Position numbers and translations under genes: made by a program
Assembly: GCF_008271365.1 (NCBI RefSeq)
Contig: NZ_CP043430.1
Location: 558,001 to 622,000 of the forward strand
DNA from: Microbacterium sp. 1S1
Lineage (GTDB): Bacteria > Actinomycetota > Actinomycetes > Actinomycetales > Microbacteriaceae
Reading direction: 5' to 3'
Length of the DNA stretch: 64,000 nucleotides
Shown: piece by piece, positions 24,404 to 32,622 of the stretch
How positions within the stretch are numbered: the first letter of the stretch is position 1
How the letters are laid out: each line of letters begins with the position of its first letter
The notes under the pieces: model-generated
Database searches by the model: none
Told to the model about the DNA's origin: nothing
Seen by the model: the letters and a program-made list of their open reading frames with translations, nothing else

Positions 24404-25846
24404 GTGGGTGCGAACGACGACAGAGCCAGGAAACGCCTCTCCCGTACCCCTCCGCGGTGGGCGATCATCGCGGTGCTGGCGTTCGCGGGTCTGTGTTCGT
24501 CGTTCATGTTCACTCTCGTCGTGCCGCTGCAGGCCGAGCTGCCCCAGCTGCTGAACGCCGCCCGCGAGGACACCACCTGGGTGGTCACGATCACGCTGCT
24601 CGTGGCCGCCGTCGCGACGCCGATCTCCGGCCGCCTCGGCGACATGTACGGCAAGCGCCGGGTCGTCATCGCGCTCCTCGCCATCCTCATCGTGGGGTCG
24701 GTCATCGCCGCGGTGTCCGGCTCGATCGTCGGGGTCATCATCGGCCGCGCGCTCCAGGGGGCCGTGACCGGCGTCGTCCCCCTCGGCATCGCGATCATGC
24801 GCGACGTGCTGCCGCCCGAGCGTCTCGGCACCGCGGTCGCCCTGATGAGCGCGACCATGGGGGTCGGCGGAGCGATCGGCATGCCGGTGGCCGCGCTGCT
24901 CGCCGAGAACGCCGACTGGCACATGCTGTTCTGGCTCGCCGCCGCCCTCGGGGTGCTCGGGCTGCTCCTGGTGCTCGCCGTGGTGCCCGAGGACGTGCTC
25001 CGCTCCCCCGGACGCCTCGACGTGCCCGGCGCGATCGGACTCGCGATCGGACTCACGGGTCTCCTGCTGTTCGTGTCCCGTGGCGCCGAGTGGGGGTGGA
25101 CGGCGCCCCTCACCCTCGTGTGCGTGATCGGTGGTGTCGCGGTGCTCCTGGTGTGGGGCTGGTATCAACTGCGCACGAAGGACCCGCTGCTCGACCTGCG
25201 GGTCGCTGCCCGGCCCGCGGTCCTCTTCACGAACATCGCCGCCATCGGCATGGGCTTCGCCCTGTTCGCCTCGAACGTCACGTTCCCGCAGATGCTGGAG
25301 ATGCCGACGGTGGGCGGCGCCGGCTTCGGACTCGACATGGTGGCGGCCTCGCTCGTCATCATGCCGGCGGGGCTGGTGATGATGGTGATCTCGCCGCTGT
25401 CCGGGTGGCTGGAGCGCACCGTGGGGCCGCGCCCGCTGTTCACGGTCGGCGCCATCGCGATCGTGCTCGCCTATGTCTTCGTGCTGCTGTGGTCGACCGA
25501 GGTATGGCACATCTTCGTCGCCAACATCTTCATCGGCGTCGGCATCGGGTTCACCTTCGCCGCGATGCCCATGATCATCATGCGCTCCGTCCCGGCGAAC
25601 GAGACCGGGGCCTCGAACGGGCTCAACGCGCTGTTCCGCTCCGTCGGCACCTCGACGGCCTCGGCCGTGATGGGCGGCGTGCTCGCGGCGATGAGCGTCG
25701 ACGTCGGCGGCGTGGCCGTACCGACGAGGGCCGCGTTCGAGGTGTGCTTCTGGCTCGCGATCGCCGCCGGCATCGTGGCCGTGGTGCTGTCGCTGTTCAT
25801 CCCCCGGCGCCGCGCCACCGAACAGCATCCCTCGCTGCCGGGCTGA
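24404..25846 (+). CDS. MFS drug exporter, DHA2 (14-helix) type
   Basis: 480 residues and about 14 hydrophobic helices, the DHA2/QacA-like arrangement. Conserved segments are DTTWVVTITLLVAAVATPISGRLGDMYGKRRV (motif A is the GRLGDMYGKRR part) and the antiporter motif C region MGVGGAIGMPVAA. Motif A lies between helices 2 and 3. Likely a proton-driven exporter of drugs or cationic compounds; substrate unknown. It has its own leaderless promoter and no regulator next to it. Convergent with the small gene at 25940. Confidence 0.9.
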   Translation: MGANDDRARKRLSRTPPRWAIIAVLAFAGLCSSFMFTLVVPLQAELPQLLNAAREDTTWVVTITLLVAAVATPISGRLGDMYGKRRVVIALLAILIVGSVIAAVSGSIVGVIIGRALQGAVTGVVPLGIAIMRDVLPPERLGTAVALMSATMGVGGAIGMPVAALLAENADWHMLFWLAAALGVLGLLLVLAVVPEDVLRSPGRLDVPGAIGLAIGLTGLLLFVSRGAEWGWTAPLTLVCVIGGVAVLLVWGWYQLRTKDPLLDLRVAARPAVLFTNIAAIGMGFALFASNVTFPQMLEMPTVGGAGFGLDMVAASLVIMPAGLVMMVISPLSGWLERTVGPRPLFTVGAIAIVLAYVFVLLWSTEVWHIFVANIFIGVGIGFTFAAMPMIIMRSVPANETGASNGLNALFRSVGTSTASAVMGGVLAAMSVDVGGVAVPTRAAFEVCFWLAIAAGIVAVVLSLFIPRRRATEQHPSLPG

Positions 25847-25857
25847 CTCCTGTCGCG

Positions 25858-25925
25858 TGTTGCAGATTCGCGTCGCGGTCGCAGGGATTCCAGGACAGCG
25901 TGCGCCACGCGGCGAGTCTGCGACA
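25858..25925. terminator. Imperfect inverted repeat between convergent genes
   Basis: TGTTGCAGATTCGC (25858-25871) pairs with GCGAGTCTGCGACA (25912-25925) at 12 of 14 positions, with a loop of 40 nt. It sits between the stops of the MFS exporter and the 132-residue protein. Large loop, so a weak terminator candidate. Confidence 0.3.
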
Positions 25926-25939
25926 TCCGGCGGCCGGTC

Positions 25940-26338
25940 TCACCGGGAGATCGTGCGCGGATCCGGGTCGTCGGCACGCGGCGGCCGCAGCTGGTCCGGA
26001 AGCGGCCACGGCAGAGTGAACTGTGCGGTCGCGGGTCGGGTCATGTCCCCGAAGTCGTCGATCTTCACGACGATGCGCCCCGGAGCTCCGTCTTCGTCCG
26101 GTGTGACTTCGACGATGCGCACCCGGAGCGGGAGGTCATCCACTCCCTCGAGCATCCACGGATCGGCGAGCCACGCGATACCGTGCTCCTCCAGCGCGGC
26201 CTCCGCGTCCAGCCACTCGCCCGGACCGGAGACCCTGCGCCCGAGCACGTCGACGGCGACCCAGTCCGCGCCCTCCGGATGGATCCAGCCGAGCAGCTCG
26301 CCGTCATCCCGGCGGTGCGGCGTCCCCGTATGAAGCAT
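25940..26338 (-). CDS. Conserved hypothetical protein, 132 residues
   Basis: Small acidic soluble protein, no signal peptide or membrane helix, with several Trp and Asp residues (GELLGWIHPEGADWVAVDVLGR and ALEEHGIAWLADPW). It resembles small uncharacterised proteins common in Microbacteriaceae. I see no known domain. The start at 26338 is 6 nt after a TAGCAT -10 box. Upstream lies a pair of 88-bp palindromic repeats. Function unknown. Confidence 0.6.
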   Translation of the reverse strand: MLHTGTPHRRDDGELLGWIHPEGADWVAVDVLGRRVSGPGEWLDAEAALEEHGIAWLADPWMLEGVDDLPLRVRIVEVTPDEDGAPGRIVVKIDDFGDMTRPATAQFTLPWPLPDQLRPPRADDPDPRTISR

Positions 26339-26344
26339 CCCCCG

Positions 26345-26350
26345 ATGCTA
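26345..26350 (-). promoter_or_regulatory. -10 box TAGCAT (leaderless)
   Basis: Minus-strand TAGCAT, 6 nt before the ATG at 26338. Confidence 0.55.
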
Positions 26351-26372
26351 GCCTCCCGCGGGGTCCGGTGCT

Positions 26373-26460
26373 CGCGCGAGAACAGGCGAGCGCGGGGCAT
26401 CAGGCTCATGGCCATCCTGGACGCCTTATGCCACGCGGATGCCTGTGTTCCCGCGCGGGG
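26373..26460. repeat. 88-bp hairpin repeat, copy 1
   Basis: Ends CGCGCGAGAACAGGCG and GCCTGTGTTCCCGCGCG are imperfect inverted repeats. The copy at 26486-26573 differs at about 8 of 88 positions; the period is 113 bp. No coding potential is apparent. Confidence 0.75.
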
Positions 26461-26485
26461 TCCAGGGGACGCGCGAACAGCGGAA

Positions 26486-26573
26486 CGCGCGAGTACAGGC
26501 GAGCGCGGGACATCAGGCTCCTGGCCACCCTGGACGCCTGGTGCCGCGCGGATGCCTGTGTTCCCGCGCGGGT
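26486..26573. repeat. 88-bp hairpin repeat, copy 2
   Basis: Tandem partner of 26373-26460; it ends on the stop codon of the gene at 26573. It could act as a terminator for that gene on the minus strand. Confidence 0.75.
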
Positions 26574-27538
26574 CAGTGCGTGTATTCCATGAGCTCCACG
26601 CCGAGCACGCGGAAGGCGTCGTGGGCGCGGAGGCGGTGACTGATCGACAGGTCGTCGAAGCACACGATCAGGGAGTAGGCGACACCGGCCCGCGGTCCCG
26701 CGAGCACACCGGCCTCGGCGCGCACGCCCCGGTCCCGGCCGGTCTTGTTCACGAAGAGCAGGCCGTGAGCGTCGTGCTCATGGGCGAAGGGGTCGAGTCC
26801 GGTCGAGGCGGCCACGAGACTGAGGTCCTGGTTCAGGCTGAGCCACTCCGACACCTGCGCGCTGACGGCGGCGTCCACGACCTGGGAGTTGACGAGGGCG
26901 GAGAACAGACCCGCGAGCTCGCGCGCCGACCCCACCGCGACCTGCGGGGCGTCGTCGGGACCGCGGCGATCACGGAACCGGTCGAGCAGGGCGGTGCGCC
27001 GCAACCCCAGTCCCTCGATGCGCTCGCGCACCCGGTCGTGCCCCACCTTCTGCAGCAGGATGTTCACGGCGATCGGGTCGCCGGCGGTCGCGGCCAGCAC
27101 GGCGAGGTCTTCCAAGGGCAGCGCCGGGGCCCGCAGATGCCGCCACAGGCCGGAGCTCTCGACGGCCTCGACGCTCGAGCGCTCGACGATCTCCAGCGGG
27201 TCGAGGGCGCCCGACTCGAACGCCGCCGCGACCTCGATCAGCAGCGGGACAACGCCGAGCCCCGCGACGGGCATCGTGACGTGGTCGTCCCCCGCCAGGA
27301 CATGCACGTGGGAGTCGAGGTCGACCACGTGCACCGACACTTGCGCCCCCGCGTTCGCGAGCCCTTCGAGAGCCTTCAGCGTCGACGTGAACGACCGGCG
27401 TCCCACCGCGACGCGACGGGGCAGACGGCGGGCTCCGGGACGGTGCGATCGGCGTCCGCTCGACGACTCGGGCGCACCCCCGGACGCTCCGGGAGCCGCA
27501 GGGTTCCGGAACGCGTCACCAGGGTCGATCGCACCCAC
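26573..27538 (-). CDS. Class A beta-lactamase-fold protein lacking the catalytic serine
   Basis: 321 residues from a GTG at 27538 (GAAGGA ribosome-binding site); an ATG 12 codons upstream is an alternative start. The C-terminal domain follows the class A/Beta-lactamase2 fold: NKTGRDRGVRAEAGVL contains the KTG motif. The position of the Ser-x-x-Lys nucleophile motif reads AGLG in MPVAGLGVVPLLIEV, and the SDN loop reads AGDPIAVNILLQKVG. Both catalytic motifs are therefore missing. There is no clear signal peptide; the first 50 residues are Pro/Arg/Gly-rich. It is probably a non-hydrolytic binding protein or regulator. Related actinobacterial proteins are annotated serine hydrolase without proof. 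Confidence 0.7.
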   Translation of the reverse strand: MGAIDPGDAFRNPAAPGASGGAPESSSGRRSHRPGARRLPRRVAVGRRSFTSTLKALEGLANAGAQVSVHVVDLDSHVHVLAGDDHVTMPVAGLGVVPLLIEVAAAFESGALDPLEIVERSSVEAVESSGLWRHLRAPALPLEDLAVLAATAGDPIAVNILLQKVGHDRVRERIEGLGLRRTALLDRFRDRRGPDDAPQVAVGSARELAGLFSALVNSQVVDAAVSAQVSEWLSLNQDLSLVAASTGLDPFAHEHDAHGLLFVNKTGRDRGVRAEAGVLAGPRAGVAYSLIVCFDDLSISHRLRAHDAFRVLGVELMEYTH

Positions 27539-27650
27539 GCGTGGTCCTTCAGGAGGGGGAGGGAGGCAGCACATCCGGGGAGGAGCTCCCCGGCGGCAGG
27601 GCTATCGTAACCCCACCGCCGGGATGCACCTCACAGAGTCCGAAGGATGG

Positions 27651-29636
27651 TCACCAGATGGTCACCCGGGAGGACTCCGGGAGCCACAGCGCGTCCTTCT
27701 CCGTCACGCCGAAGGCCTCGTAGAACGCGTCGATGTTGCGGACGATCTGGTTGCAACGGAACTCGTTGGGCGAGTGCGGGTCGATCGTCAGGAGGCGCAG
27801 GGTCTCTGCCTCCCGGCTCTTCTGTTGCCAGACCTGCGCCCAGGAGAGGAGCAGCCGCTGCACGCCCGTATACCCGTCGATGACCGGCGCTTCGACAGGT
27901 TCCGGGACCGACGGATCCGTGCGCAGCGACAGCTCGTACGCCTTCAGAGCGATGCCGAGTCCGCCCAGGTCGCCGATGTTCTCGCCGATGGTGAGGGCGC
28001 CGTTCACATGATGCTCGGCGTCGAGACCCTCCGGCACGAGGGCGTCGTACTGCGCGATCAGCTCCTTGGTGCGCTCCTCGAAGGCGGCGCGGTCGGCGTC
28101 GGTCCACCAGTCCTGCAGGCGGCCCTCACCGTCGTACCGGCTGCCCTGGTCGTCGAAGCCGTGCCCGATCTCATGTCCGATCACCGCCCCGATCCCGCCG
28201 TAGTTCGCTGCGGCGTCGCGCCCGGCGTCGAAGAACGGGTACTGGAGGATGGCCGCGGGGAACACGATCTCGTTCATCGAGGGGTTGTAGTAGGCGTTCA
28301 CCATCTGCGGCGGCATGTGCCACTCGGTGCGGTCGATCGGTTTCCCGACCTTGTCGATGTTGCGGTCGTGCTCGAAGATCGCCGCGCGGCGGACGTTGCC
28401 GAGAAGGTCGGCGCGGTCGATCTCGAGCGCCGAGTAGTCGCGCCACACCTCGGGGTGCCCGATCTTCGGGGTGAAGGCGTCGAGCTTCGCGAGCGCCCGC
28501 TCCCGGGTCTCGGCGGTCATCCACTCCAGCGTCTCGATGCTCTGCCGGTAGGCCTCGACGAGGTTGGCGACGAGTTCGTCCATCGCGGCCTTGGCCGTCG
28601 GCGGATAGTGCCGCTCGACGTAGACCTTGCCGATCGCCTCGCCCAGTGCACCCTCGGTGACCGAGACGCCCCGCTTCCAGCGCTCGCGGATCGTGGGCAC
28701 CCCGGTGAGCTGGGTGCCGTAGAACGAGAAGTTCTCCTGGACGAGGTCGTCGGTGAGGTACGGCGCCGCCGCGTGCACGACCTTCGCGCGCAGCCAGGCC
28801 TTCCAGTCGTCCAGGCGCTCGGCGGTGAGAAGACCGCCGAGTCCTTCGAAGAAGCTCGGCTGCGAGACGACGACCTCGTCGAACGCCCGCGGATTGCTCG
28901 GTGTCACGGCCTCGCGCCACGGGGTGAGGTCGACGCCGGCGAGGGTCTGGAGCTCGTCCCAGGTCTTGAGGTTGTAGGTGGCGACCGCGTCGCGGCTGCG
29001 CACGTTGTCCCAGTGATGCCCCGCGAGCTCGGTCTCCAGCGCGATGGCACGCTCGGCCTGCGCCGCGGCGTCGGCGACTCCGGCCAGCCGGAGCAGGCGC
29101 TCGAGGTGCTCCCGGTACGCCGCTCGCGTCTCCGCGAACGTGTCGAGGCGGAAGTAGCTCTCGTCCGGCAGGGAGAGCCCGGCCTGCACGAGCACCGGGA
29201 GGTAGCGCTCCGGGTCGCCCGGGTCGCCGTCGACATAGAGACCGATCACGGCCGCGCGGCCTTCCCGGTCGTACGCGCCTACGGTGCGCAGGAACGCCGG
29301 GATGCCGTCGATCGCGTCGATCTCGGCGAAGGTCTCGGCCAGCGGGGTCACACCGGCGGCGGCGATGCGCTCGGTGTCCATGAAACTCGCGAACAGGTCG
29401 CCGATCTTGCGGGCGAGGGTCCCCTCCGCTGCCTCCTGCGACTCCTCGACGATCGCGCGCACGTCCTTCTCCGCCTGCTCGGCCAGCAGGTGGAAGGAGC
29501 CCCAACGGGCCTTGTCGCCGGGGATCTCGGTGCGAGCGATCCACGCGCCGTTCACGTGACGATACAGATCGTCCTGCGGGCGGATGTCGGGGCTGAGGTC
29601 GTCGAGCGCGAGGCCCGCGGGAAGCACGTCGGTCAT
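27651..29636 (-). CDS. pepO: M13-family zinc metallopeptidase (PepO/neprilysin-like)
   Basis: 661 residues. Zinc endopeptidase that cuts short peptides. The zinc motif HExxH is AVIGHEIGHGFDDQG, with the third ligand in ENIGDLGGL; the upstream substrate-binding motif NAYYNPSMNEIVFPA is intact. There is no signal peptide or membrane anchor, so it is probably cytosolic, as with other bacterial PepO proteins. The ATG at 29636 lies 7 nt after TAGGCT. The segment SVPEPVEAP near residue 577 is encoded by a diverged copy of the dispersed repeat. Single gene. Confidence 0.96.
   Translation of the reverse strand: MTDVLPAGLALDDLSPDIRPQDDLYRHVNGAWIARTEIPGDKARWGSFHLLAEQAEKDVRAIVEESQEAAEGTLARKIGDLFASFMDTERIAAAGVTPLAETFAEIDAIDGIPAFLRTVGAYDREGRAAVIGLYVDGDPGDPERYLPVLVQAGLSLPDESYFRLDTFAETRAAYREHLERLLRLAGVADAAAQAERAIALETELAGHHWDNVRSRDAVATYNLKTWDELQTLAGVDLTPWREAVTPSNPRAFDEVVVSQPSFFEGLGGLLTAERLDDWKAWLRAKVVHAAAPYLTDDLVQENFSFYGTQLTGVPTIRERWKRGVSVTEGALGEAIGKVYVERHYPPTAKAAMDELVANLVEAYRQSIETLEWMTAETRERALAKLDAFTPKIGHPEVWRDYSALEIDRADLLGNVRRAAIFEHDRNIDKVGKPIDRTEWHMPPQMVNAYYNPSMNEIVFPAAILQYPFFDAGRDAAANYGGIGAVIGHEIGHGFDDQGSRYDGEGRLQDWWTDADRAAFEERTKELIAQYDALVPEGLDAEHHVNGALTIGENIGDLGGLGIALKAYELSLRTDPSVPEPVEAPVIDGYTGVQRLLLSWAQVWQQKSREAETLRLLTIDPHSPNEFRCNQIVRNIDAFYEAFGVTEKDALWLPESSRVTIW
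27890..27909. repeat. Dispersed repeat, diverged copy inside pepO
   Basis: CTTCGACAGGTTCCGGGACC matches the consensus CTTCGACAGGCTCAGGGACC at 18 of 20 positions. It is in frame in the coding sequence. Confidence 0.6.
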
Positions 29637-29643
29637 GCGCTCC

Positions 29644-29649
29644 AGCCTA
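29644..29649 (-). promoter_or_regulatory. -10 box TAGGCT of pepO (leaderless)
   Basis: Minus-strand TAGGCT, 7 nt before the ATG at 29636. Confidence 0.6.
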
Positions 29650-29681
29650 TGGCCGGGGTCCCCCACGGTGTCCAGAAGACC

Positions 29682-30839
29682 TCACTCCGCGCGTCCGGGA
29701 ACGCCCACCGGGAGGGACACGTTCATGCGGAAGCCTGCGGCGGTGTGCTCGGCGAAGACATCACCGCCGTGCGCGCGCGCCAGTCCCCTGGCGATGGACA
29801 GCCCGAGTCCCGCCCCCGAGGCGACCCCGTCGTCGCCTGCCGTCGCGCGCGCCGTGTCCTCACGCCAGCCGACGTCGAACATCCGGTCCAGGTCTTCGAC
29901 CGCCACGCCGGCCCCCTGATCCAGCACGCCCAGCACGAGACGATCCCGGTCGATCATCGAGGCGGACAGGACGATCTCCGTCCCCGGCGGCGCGTGCCGG
30001 ACGGCGTTCGTGAGCAGGTTCACCACGATCCTGCCGAGCTGGTGAGGATCGGCCCACAGCACCGGTCCCGCGATCCCCCGCTCCACGATCCGGACGTCGC
30101 GCTTCGCCGCGGCGGCAGCGACATCCGCGACCGCGTCGGACACGACGTCCCGCAGGATCACCTGTTCCGTCTGGAGTTGCACTGCGCCGGACGTGAGGCG
30201 CGAGAGCTCGAAGAGGTCGTCGACCATCCGGCTCATCGTCTCCACCTGCCCCCGCACCTGGCCGGCGAAGCGCTCTGGCGCGACCGCGGCCCCCTCCTCC
30301 ATGCCCTCGGCGAGCACGCGCAGGGCCGTGAGCGGGGTGCGCAGATCGTGGGAGATCCAGGCGAAGAATCGCCGGCGGGCGGAGTCCAGCCGCACGAGCT
30401 CTGCCCTGGCCGCGTCCACCTCGGCCGAGACGGCTGTCAGCTGCGCCGAGAGATCGGCGAGTTCGCGGGAGGCAGCGGCTCCGCCCACGGGGGCGTCCGT
30501 CCGGCCGATCCTCCCGAGCGACGCCGAGAAGTGCGCGATCCAGGCTCGCACCGTTCGTGCCATGCACCAGGCCATCCCCAGGCCGAGCACCAGCGACACC
30601 ACGATCACGGTGAGCAGGATCGTCAGGTCATGCGACGAAAGGTACATCTGGAGCGCGATGGCGACCACGGCGCCCGCCATGGCGACCGTGCCCGCGCTCG
30701 CCACGACCATCAACTGTGCGCGCAGCCCGCGGCCGCGCAGGGCTCTCAGCAGCAACAGGGCGACGGCGGCGACGCCGATCGCGACCAGCAGACTCGTCCC
30801 GACGATCTGCAGGATGACCGCACCGGACAGCACCGTCAT
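29682..30839 (-). CDS. Sensor histidine kinase, OmpR-partner type
   Basis: 385 residues. Three hydrophobic segments near residues 5-33, 42-66 and 72-95, then a linker, a HisKA domain with the H-box FFAWISHDLRTPLTAL (His164) and a HATPase domain with N-box LLTNAVRHAP and G-box GAGLGLSIARGLARAHGG. There is no large extracellular domain, so the signal is probably sensed in or at the membrane. The ATG is inside the stop of the response regulator (ATGA overlap). Its divergent partners are the DM13 lipoprotein and DoxX genes, likely targets. Confidence 0.94.
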   Translation of the reverse strand: MTVLSGAVILQIVGTSLLVAIGVAAVALLLLRALRGRGLRAQLMVVASAGTVAMAGAVVAIALQMYLSSHDLTILLTVIVVSLVLGLGMAWCMARTVRAWIAHFSASLGRIGRTDAPVGGAAASRELADLSAQLTAVSAEVDAARAELVRLDSARRRFFAWISHDLRTPLTALRVLAEGMEEGAAVAPERFAGQVRGQVETMSRMVDDLFELSRLTSGAVQLQTEQVILRDVVSDAVADVAAAAAKRDVRIVERGIAGPVLWADPHQLGRIVVNLLTNAVRHAPPGTEIVLSASMIDRDRLVLGVLDQGAGVAVEDLDRMFDVGWREDTARATAGDDGVASGAGLGLSIARGLARAHGGDVFAEHTAAGFRMNVSLPVGVPGRAE

Positions 30840-31534
30840 CGGCTCTCCCCCGTCGCTCGGAAACGGTAGCCGACGCCCCACTCGGTGAGCAGGTGGCGAG
30901 GATCCTGCGGGTCCTCCTCGATCTTCTCGCGGAGACGCCGCACGTGCACGGTCACGGTCGAGCGCTCCCCGACGCTCCACCCCCAGACCTCGCGCAGGAT
31001 CTCCTCGCGGCCCAGCGCCCGGTCGTCATTGCGCACGAGGAAGAGGAGCAGGTCGTACTCCCTTCCCGTCAGCGCGATCTCCTGTCCGCGCACCCACGCA
31101 CGCCGACGCAGCAGGTCGATCACGAACGCGCCGCTCCGGAGCTCCCCAGACGACGCCTGCGCGGCCCTCGATCGACGGACGAGCGCCGCGACCCGCATCG
31201 ACAGCTCCCGCATCGAGAACGGCTTGGCGAGATAGTCGTCGAGGCCGAACGCGAAGCCATCGATGCGGTCCTCCACCTCGCCGAGTGCCGTGAGCATCAT
31301 GATCGGAACGGCGGACGCGGCGCGCAGCTCGCGGCAGAGCTCGTCACCGCTGATCCCGGGGAGCATGCGGTCCACGATCACGACGTCGGGCACGGCGTCT
31401 CGCAGGGCTCTGCGCGCCGAGACGCCGTCGCCGAAGCTCGACACCGCATAGCCCTGCGCCCGCAGGTACTCTCCGACGGCCTCGCGGACCGTGGGGTCGT
31501 CCTCCACGACCGCGACGCTGACCTCGCTCTCCAT
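30836..31534 (-). CDS. Response regulator, OmpR/PhoB type
   Basis: 232 residues. Receiver domain with phospho-acceptor Asp55 (VVIVDRMLPG), Thr in MMLTALGE and Lys in YLAKPFSM. The C-terminal winged helix contains LTGREYDLLLFLVRN and STVTVHVRRLREKIE. The ATG at 31534 is 7 nt after TACTCT. First gene of the operon with the kinase at 29682 and divergent from the gene at 31693, with 158 bp between them. It probably controls that shared intergenic region. Confidence 0.95.
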   Translation of the reverse strand: MESEVSVAVVEDDPTVREAVGEYLRAQGYAVSSFGDGVSARRALRDAVPDVVIVDRMLPGISGDELCRELRAASAVPIMMLTALGEVEDRIDGFAFGLDDYLAKPFSMRELSMRVAALVRRSRAAQASSGELRSGAFVIDLLRRRAWVRGQEIALTGREYDLLLFLVRNDDRALGREEILREVWGWSVGERSTVTVHVRRLREKIEEDPQDPRHLLTEWGVGYRFRATGESR

Positions 31535-31541
31535 GCGGACG

Positions 31542-31547
31542 AGAGTA
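31542..31547 (-). promoter_or_regulatory. -10 box TACTCT of the response regulator (leaderless)
   Basis: Minus-strand TACTCT, 7 nt before the ATG at 31534. Confidence 0.6.
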
Positions 31548-31574
31548 GCCCGCACGGCGGGAGGTCTTCCGCGA

Positions 31575-31640
31575 TTCTTACGGTTCTGAAAGGACCCCCC
31601 CGCCGTGCTCGACCGCTTCGTAGCGTGCTCTGCAGCACGC
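31575..31640 (+). promoter_or_regulatory. Candidate promoter and leader of the DM13 lipoprotein gene
   Basis: TTCTTA (31575) and TTCTGA (31584) form a short direct repeat in an AT-richer patch. TAGCGT at 31621-31626 fits a -10 box, and GCGTGCT-CTGC-AGCACGC (31623-31640) forms a stem-loop overlapping it. AGGAGA before the ATG at 31693 is the ribosome-binding site. The repeat could be a response-regulator site, but its 9-bp period differs from the usual 11. Confidence 0.35.
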
Positions 31641-31692
31641 CCGACCGGCACCTGCCGCTGCGGGCTCGTCTCTCACCGAACAGGAGATCCTC

Positions 31693-32145
31693 ATGCGCAA
31701 GATCCTTCTCACCACGACCGCTGCGGTCGGGCTCGCCCTCTCCCTCGCCGCCTGCAGCCCGCAGGACTCGGGTACCTCGTCCGCGCCGTCCTCCTCCGCA
31801 TCGCAGAGCACGGCGGACAACAAGGCGGCTACCGAAGACACGACCGCCAAGACCGGGGAGTTCGCCGGGCTCAACGGCAAGAAAGTGGCCGGGACGGTCT
31901 CGGTGTCCGATGCCGAGGTCATGCTCTCGGAGTTCTCCTCGGACGAGGGACCCGACCTGCACGTGTACCTCACCACCGGGACGGACGAGGCCGCGATCGC
32001 CGACGGGATGCTCGTCGACGCGGTCTCCTACGACACCGCCACGCAGTCCTTCGCACTGGACGGGGTGAAGACCGGGGAGTACTCGCACGTCGTGATCTAC
32101 TGCGACAAGGCGAAGGCGGTCTTCGGAGCAGCCGAGCTGTCATGA
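31693..32145 (+). CDS. Secreted DM13-domain lipoprotein
   Basis: 150 residues. The signal peptide ends at a lipobox (LALSLAACS) with lipid-acceptor Cys21. A Ser/Thr-rich spacer runs to residue 50. A DM13 domain follows: GEFAGLNGKKVAGTVSV, FSSDEGPDLHVYLTTG and the conserved Cys segment SHVVIYCDKAKAVFG. DM13 domains are proposed to bind a redox cofactor and take part in electron transfer or hydroxylation. The stop overlaps the DoxX start by 4 nt. Extracytoplasmic, anchored to the membrane. The target metabolite is unknown. Confidence 0.9.
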   Translation: MRKILLTTTAAVGLALSLAACSPQDSGTSSAPSSSASQSTADNKAATEDTTAKTGEFAGLNGKKVAGTVSVSDAEVMLSEFSSDEGPDLHVYLTTGTDEAAIADGMLVDAVSYDTATQSFALDGVKTGEYSHVVIYCDKAKAVFGAAELS

Positions 32146-32621
32146 CCGCGCCACGATCCGCCCGCCTCCTGGTCGGCTCGCTGCTGGGAGCAGCCGCCCG
32201 GGTGGCGGTCGGCGTCCTGTGGCTCGTCGAGGGGACGCTGAAGTACCGCGCGGGGTTCGGCGCGGCCGACATCGAGCTCGTGGCGCAGAGCGCGCAGGGG
32301 AACACGAGGGTGCCGGACTTCTTCGCCCCGATCGGGACGGCGATGTCCTCGGCGTCGGCATTCTTCGGGGCCGCGGTCCCGGCACTGGAGGTCGGGTTGG
32401 GCGTCCTCCTCGTGTCGGGGCTGCTCACCCGGATGGCCGCGTTCGTGTCGGTCGGAACCCTGGCGCTCTACTGGAGCGCGGATCAGCTGATCACGCAGTA
32501 CCCCGTGATGGTGGTGCTGTCCGCGATGGTGCTGCTGGTCGCCGCCTCCGGGCGGTTCGGGGTGGACGGCGCGATACGGGCGCGTCGGGCGAGGCGTCCG
32601 GTGGAGGGACCGGGCGTCTGA
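32142..32621 (+). CDS. DoxX-like membrane protein
   Basis: 159 residues with four membrane helices, of the DoxX/TQO-like family: ARVAVGVLWLVEGTLKYRAGFGAADIE, FFGAAVPALEVGLGVLLVSGLLTRMAAF and VMVVLSAMVLLVAASGRFGVDG. Family members include subunits of quinone oxidoreductases and oxidative-stress proteins in mycobacteria. The coupling (ATGA) to the DM13 lipoprotein suggests a two-part membrane redox unit controlled by the divergent two-component system. Exact function unproven. Confidence 0.83.
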   Translation: MTAPRSARLLVGSLLGAAARVAVGVLWLVEGTLKYRAGFGAADIELVAQSAQGNTRVPDFFAPIGTAMSSASAFFGAAVPALEVGLGVLLVSGLLTRMAAFVSVGTLALYWSADQLITQYPVMVVLSAMVLLVAASGRFGVDGAIRARRARRPVEGPGV

Positions 32622-32622
32622 G

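Noticed and set aside
26889..30869. Over 1300-codon plus-strand open frame opposite pepO and the histidine kinase
   Set aside because: Same artefact; the minus-strand genes have clear catalytic motifs and starts, while the plus frame is Arg/His-rich with no known domain.
31575..31589. Definite OmpR-type direct-repeat operator before the DM13 gene
   Set aside because: The two TTCTNA half-sites are 9 bp apart, not the usual 11, and are short enough to be chance.
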